Shown piece by piece: positions 16,897 through 20,590 of a stretch of DNA of 20,590 nucleotides. Position numbers and translations under genes: made by a program. The notes beneath the pieces were generated by a model. That model was not told the DNA's origin, searched no databases, and saw nothing but the letters and a program-made list of their open reading frames with translations. Location of the stretch: NCBI GenBank assembly GCA_003427395.1, contig BFEA01000099.1, positions 450,984 through 471,573 of the forward strand, read 5' to 3'. The first letter of the stretch is position 1. Each line of letters begins with the position of its first letter. This DNA comes from Chara braunii. Lineage: Eukaryota > Streptophyta > Charophyceae > Charales > Characeae.

Positions 16897-17073
16897 TTAT
16901 GCCAGAAGGAAGAAAAATTGTTGTAATTCTGCGACAACAGATTCGCATTGCTGCAAAAGTAACCTTGAAAGTTTCTCCAAAAGTTTTTAGACTAAATAAA
17001 ACAAAGGAAGGGTGACAGCCTTGAGTTATCCTCATTGAACTGACTGGCCCCTGGTAATTCAGAATTATATTTA

Positions 17074-17277
17074 CGGTAAACTACATGGGAGTCACAAAAA
17101 TGAGTCATAATTGTTGCGGTATGGGCGGAGTTAAAATTTCGAATTGTTGCAGTTTGGGCACAATGTATACAACCCAGCTTTCTGGCCAGGGGAGGGTGTT
17201 CAAAGTGCAATTGCAAACTGTATCTTGCCCCATACTGCAATTTAACTCGTTTTCTGTGACTCTACTGAAGTTACCCC
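17074..17277. mobile_element. palindromic MITE, family C copy 4
   Basis: The ends are CGGTAAACTACATGGGAGTC and the complement of GGGGTAACTTCAGTAGAGTC. The core GTATACAACCCAGCTTTCTG and the arm CAAACTGTATCTTGCCCCAT are shared with copy 1, to which it is closest. Confidence 0.85.
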
Positions 17278-17304
17278 TTACATTTATTTTGTCCATTGCA
17301 CATG

Positions 17305-17378
17305 GATTTTATCCTGGGTCTGTATTTCACCAGGTCTGTATTTCAACAGCCCATGGGTGCACCGACTGAGCTAGACCC
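17305..17378 (-). pseudogene. tRNA-like A-box relic (truncated SINE or tRNA)
   Basis: The minus strand reads GGGTCTAGCTCAGTCGGTGC, a full Pol III A box in the usual tRNA place, followed by a sequence without a B box. A small tandem GGTCTGTATTTCA lies inside. It is probably the 5' end of another SINE family. Confidence 0.45.
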
Positions 17379-17423
17379 GATCGTACCGTGAGGTGTCGTT
17401 TAACGAGATTCCACCCCCCCTTC

Positions 17424-17465
17424 AGACCTACCTCAGTATCTAGTAATCAGGAGCATCATCCTTCT
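17424..17465 (+). repeat. dispersed repeat, copy 1 (partner 18563-18605)
   Basis: CCTACCTCAGTATCTAGTAA then TCAGGAGCATCATCCTTCT matches 18563-18605 at most positions. The two flank the block with palindromic motifs and the 162-bp duplication, so they may be ends of one larger unit. Confidence 0.65.
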
Positions 17466-17467
17466 CT

Positions 17468-17659
17468 TAAACCACCAGTACTTCCTAAAGTCGCGTAGCG
17501 TTAACGCTACGTGATTTTCGGAAACGTACGGGCCACTACAGGAGCGCCCAAATTCATCCAACTAGAAATGTCTACTCTATTTTTTTCCGCGGCCGATAGC
17601 TGGGCCAAGTACTGGTGGTTTAATGGCACGGTGACTTAAACCACCAGTACTTGGCCCAG
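17468..17659. repeat. palindrome cluster with the CCAAGTACTGGTGG motif
   Basis: 17502-17519 CGTAGCGTTAACGCTACG is a perfect 18-bp palindrome. 17600-17622 and 17637-17659 are perfect 23-bp inverted arms around 14 bases. A partial third copy of the arm lies at 17468-17483. Related copies lie at 11163 and 18387. They may be ends of a DNA element placed head to head. Confidence 0.75.
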
Positions 17660-17868
17660 TTATTGAAGCCGAGCCTGAATATGCCCTGCGCGCTGATTTT
17701 TGCCGAGCCTGCAGTGAATGGGAAAAAATAGGGGACATTTGTTGCTTCAAGCAGGTGCCGCCCCTTATACTGGACCTGCTGCCAGCAGATGGAACGTAAA
17801 CAGGCCGTCGTTTTCTTGTTTCCACTCAGGTGGCCCCCGAAGCCTCGCCAGGAGTGCAGCCAGTGCGA

Positions 17869-18206
17869 AAGATCTTCTTCAAAAAAAAAAAACAGGTGAA
17901 AAGGGAAACCAAGCTATGCACTCACATGACGCGTTTTACATCTGGATACATTTGGGAGAGTGTGAACGTTACACTGCCAGGCACTCAATGCTCCCCGTGT
18001 CCAACGGGGAGTCAGGTCACAAAGTGCCAACGATCTTCTTCAGAAAAAGCAAGAAAAATAAAAGGTGAAAAGGGAAACCAAGCTATGCACTCACGTGTTG
18101 GTCTTATGTCCAGATACATTTGGGAGAGTGTGGATGTTACACCGCCCGACATTCAATGCTCCCCGTGTCCAACGGGGAGTCTGAGCACGAGGTGCCAACA
18201 ATCTGT
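17869..18206 (+). repeat. tandem duplication of about 162-175 bp
   Basis: GATCTTCTTCA starts both units (17869 and 18031). GGTGAAAAGGGAAACCAAGC, TATGCACTCAC, ATACATTTGGGAGAGTGTG and CAATGCTCCCCGTGTCCAAC follow in the same order. CCCCGTGTCCAACGGGG can form a short hairpin. A 205-codon open frame crosses both units but has no recognisable domain, and I do not call it a gene. Confidence 0.87.
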
Positions 18207-18349
18207 TTTGTATTTTTTTCTCCTCCTTTTCGTTTCTGTTTTTCCCCTCGTTGATTTCAGTGTCCGTGCGTTCCACATAGCCCCGTTTCCATGGGGCCAC
18301 CAGCTCCCTCCCCCATTGCCATGCCAAGCCTTTGCGGAAGCGCGGGAAA

Positions 18350-18409
18350 CGCGTAGCGTTAACGCTAAGGGCCTGCGGCCGATGTATGGGCCAAGTACTG
18401 GTGGTTTAA
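18350..18409 (+). repeat. AGCGTTAACGCT palindrome plus CCAAGTACTGGTGG motif
   Basis: CGCGTAGCGTTAACGCTAAG is followed by GCGGCCGATGTATGGGCCAA and GTACTGGTGGTTTAA. The order and spacing match 11131-11183 in outline. Confidence 0.7.
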
Positions 18410-18990
18410 CTGGACAGCAGTTGGAGGCACTAGGGGTAACTGCTTAGCCCTTGAGGATTTTATTTATTTATTATTATTATTTTTTTGGGTGGGGGGGATG
18501 TTACCCCTAATGAGACCCACTCACGCTCCTTGTCAATTCTCCACGGTGCACTCCTGCTCCCACAGTCCTACCTCAGTGTTTACCAATCAGGACCATCACC
18601 CTTCTACCATTTGGCGGGGTGACATAACTGGACAGCGGTTGCAGCGACCAGGGTGAGCGGGAGTGGCGCTCAGCCCTGCTCAGGCCTGGTTGAAGGATGC
18701 TCAAACAAGCCCTGTAGGACGGGTACCGTGGGGGAATTAAGGCGTAAGGGTTTTCTCTATGGGCCCCATGAATAGACCCTCAGTTTCCCCCAACATTATG
18801 CGGGCCCCACAGTGTATCATGGATCAAGCCGTAGGTGGGTAATTCCCCCTTCCCTCCCCCTCTTTGGCCAAGGTCTAACAAATGACACCCCCTGAGCAAC
18901 CCAGCTATACCCACCTAACACAACTGTTATTGGTTGTTCCTGTGATGTTGTCAATACAACCTTAATTGCTGTGGTTTTACTGCTGTTATA
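18410..18990. other. unassigned segment, with a dispersed repeat copy at 18563-18605
   Basis: I see no gene. GGGGTAAC at 18434 and GTTACCCC near 18500 might be the ends of a deleted MITE C, but the inside does not match. 18563-18605 is the partner of 17424-17465. Confidence 0.35.
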
Positions 18991-19379
18991 ATTTTTTTTT
19001 TTCATAAAGCTATATTCGTCTCTCAAGTTCACCTCACACTACCTACCTACCACTACTCCTAATTGTAGGCATACGGAGAACCCTGTAGCAGCCAGAACCG
19101 TGTTCACGAGACCCCAACCTGCAGGTGGGCGATACTGGCTAGGGGACAACTGGTAGCATCAGGGAACATGCCAACAGGACCAATTCCTGTGCCTCCCTTC
19201 AGGTACCGTTTCCCACCAACATCAGCAGACTCTGCGCAATGCAATCGGGGATTCCGAGGTCTATCTCTCGGTGGCAGGCGCCAAGCATGCCCATGAAGCT
19301 ACATGAGGCCAATGGGGATTGAACCACAGCCTTCTGAATGCCACTTGCGAGCCTTATCAACTGAGTTAGGCCGCTGGAT
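18991..19379 (-). mobile_element. tRNA-derived SINE, copy 2
   Basis: This is the same family as 12658-13126. It has an A box in GCGGCCTAACTCAGTTGATA (one change from consensus), a B box in TGGTTCAATCCCC, a shared body (TGGCGCCTGCCACC and GCTGCTACAGGGTTCTCCGT), and a short A tail seen as T at about 18991-19001. It is shorter than copy 1 by internal deletions. No clear target duplication is found. Confidence 0.85.
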
Positions 19380-19915
19380 ACCTCAGGGCATTGCTGGGTG
19401 TGCACGTGACCTGGAGGTAATCTACTCTCTGTCATAGGTAGGTACATGGCCACCATCTGTCCCCATACCTCAGGGCATACTTGCATTATGACTTTTTCAA
19501 ATGACCTTTGGACATGATTGTGGTTGGATGCATGCAAGTCCGACTGTAATTCCGGTCAGATTCAGTTATGAAAATGCTTGTGTGAGTATGCCCTTTGTCT
19601 TCAACTAGACACAACTGGTGCCCCCCCACTTTCAGTTCCTAGCCAATGTTGTTCCAGTCTTTCTAGTTATATCTGTCATCATTCATTGCCTCTCGAGGGG
19701 CCTTGTCTGGGGAGTTTTAGGGGGTCTGAAAACAAACGGAAGGGAAGTGGAGGAGAAGAAGAGGGTAAAAAAAACAAACCTTACAAATTCTTTCTTAGGT
19801 CGCACTAGTTACAAGGAGTTTAGCGCTCGAAGTACCCATATGACAGGTCTCGTCCGACTATGCTTCAGTCAGGGCTGGGGAGGGATGTGAGGACTTGCTT
19901 AGCTTGGATGCCTTG
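19380..19915. other. unassigned segment with a 14-bp direct repeat
   Basis: ATACCTCAGGGCAT occurs at 19378-19391 and 19465-19478, next to the SINE head. No gene is recognised in the remainder. Confidence 0.4.
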
Positions 19916-20217
19916 ATCACTAGAAAAGGGTGATGCTCCAGTCTCGGATGCCTATAATCACTAGAAAAGGGTGATGCTCTAGTCAGGGCTGAGTGCGTTG
20001 CTTAGCTCGGATGCCTATAATCACTAGAAAAGGGTGATGCCCTAGTCAGGGCTGAGTCCAGTCAGGTCACTAGAAAAGGGTGATGCTCTGACTATGCCTC
20101 AGTCAGGGTTGGGGAGGAAGGAAGGTCTTGCTTATCTTGGATGCCTATAACCACTAGAAAAGGGTGATGCTCTAGTCAGGGCTGAGTCCGGTCAGGTCAC
20201 TAGAAAAGTGTGATGCT
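19916..20217 (+). repeat. irregular array of TCACTAGAAAAGGGTGATGCT, six copies
   Basis: Copies start at about 19916, 19957, 20020, 20066, 20150 and 20196, at spacings of 41, 63, 46, 84 and 46. Each can form an ATCAC/GTGAT stem. Between copies CTAGTCAGGGCTGAGT and GGATGCCTATAA recur, so the spacers are also repeats. It is not a CRISPR array. Confidence 0.88.
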
Positions 20218-20394
20218 CCTGGGTGGTAAGAACATTGACTTACCGTGAGGGCACGGGTGCGCAGCTTGTAGTTTGTTTGTTGATGTGGTTCAGGAAGGAT
20301 AAGGTAGTGATTATGCTGTATGTATGTTTTGTCATGTTCGCTATACGCAACTCGAAGAGAGTGTGTGGGGTTCCGGTTGGTGCTTTATTCACGA

Positions 20395-20460
20395 TGTTCA
20401 TGGGACGTTGGACCCAGTTTCCAGCAGGTGGCGCTCCCCATCAATAAACAGGAGAATTTG
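20395..20460 (+). mobile_element. retroelement 3' tail with GGGACG hairpin
   Basis: GGGAC is followed by GTTGGA-CCCAGTT-TCCAGC at 20407-20425 (one G-U pair), then GCGCTCCCCATCAATAAACA. This matches the LINE 3' UTR end in the same order. An AATAAA lies at the tail. No poly(A) follows; microsatellites start soon after. Confidence 0.65.
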
Positions 20461-20472
20461 AGTGCGTGTATG

Positions 20473-20499
20473 TGAGAGAGAGTGTGTGTGTGTGTGTGC

Positions 20500-20590
<91 letters not shown>
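20473..20590 (+). repeat. (TG)n(GA)n compound microsatellite at the window end
   Basis: About 31 TG units run up to 20543, with a few changed bases before 20505, and then GA units continue to the edge. True length cannot be judged because the window ends here. Confidence 0.95.

Noticed and set aside
17830-18447. 205-codon open frame on the plus strand
   Set aside because: It spans a non-coding-looking tandem duplication and a palindrome motif; no recognisable domain and low-complexity lysine runs.
18431-18509. Short MITE C deletion derivative
   Set aside because: Only the 8-10 bp ends GGGGTAAC/GTTACCCC match; the interior is T-rich and unrelated.
19916-20217. CRISPR-like repeat array
   Set aside because: Spacing is uneven, the spacers are themselves repeats, no cas genes are near, and the DNA is eukaryotic.

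Overview
This window looks like gene-poor, repeat-dense nuclear DNA from a eukaryote. I could not support any intact host protein-coding gene. The green lineage (a streptophyte such as a charophyte alga or an early land plant) is the most likely source. The U6 snRNA copy has a plant-type 5' stem-loop, and the only large protein relic is an L1-type LINE ORF2 of the kind common in plants. Species assignment is a guess; a Chara-like alga would fit. Three N bases and one exact duplication around an N point to a draft scaffold.

Layout. 1-5.4 kb: an inverted-repeat (foldback) DNA element holds a U6 snRNA copy in its middle. A 4.0 kb 5'-truncated LINE (minus strand) has inserted into the first 15 nt of that U6, leaving a 15-bp target-site duplication that equals U6 nt 1-15. 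5.6-6.7 kb: two head-to-head copies of a terminal-inverted-repeat element, one interrupted by a small MITE, then a second U6 relic. 6.9-8.5 kb: three separate two-copy tandem duplications (218, about 100 and 162 bp). 8.7-10.7 kb: retroelement 3' tails with poly(A), palindromic MITEs, a pyrimidine-rich block and long A/T runs. 10.9-11.7 kb: small repeats, a row of hairpins and a (CT)n tract. 12.4-14.2 kb: a second foldback element whose arms are built of about 30-bp repeats, with a tRNA-derived SINE inside it, followed by a MITE. 14.3-14.9 kb: a minisatellite with units of about 216-233 bp. 15.1-17.3 kb: a cluster of palindromic MITEs. 17.4-18.6 kb: palindromic motifs and a 162-bp tandem duplication. 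19-20.6 kb: a second SINE copy, an irregular short-repeat block, a retroelement tail, and a (TG)n/(GA)n end.

How the parts relate. The insertions are nested, so an order can be read: foldback DNA elements came first, LINE, SINE and MITE insertions landed in them, and substitutions, stops and frameshifts accumulated later. At least eight places carry a hairpin of the same design: a 6-bp stem, always a 7-nt loop, after GGGAYG or a close variant. Paired base changes in its stem suggest selection on RNA structure. One copy lies in the 3' UTR of the LINE and two others lie close to poly(A) tails, so it may be a 3' recognition signal for a LINE reverse transcriptase. This hairpin and the insertion at the U6 start are the two strongest candidates for something undescribed.
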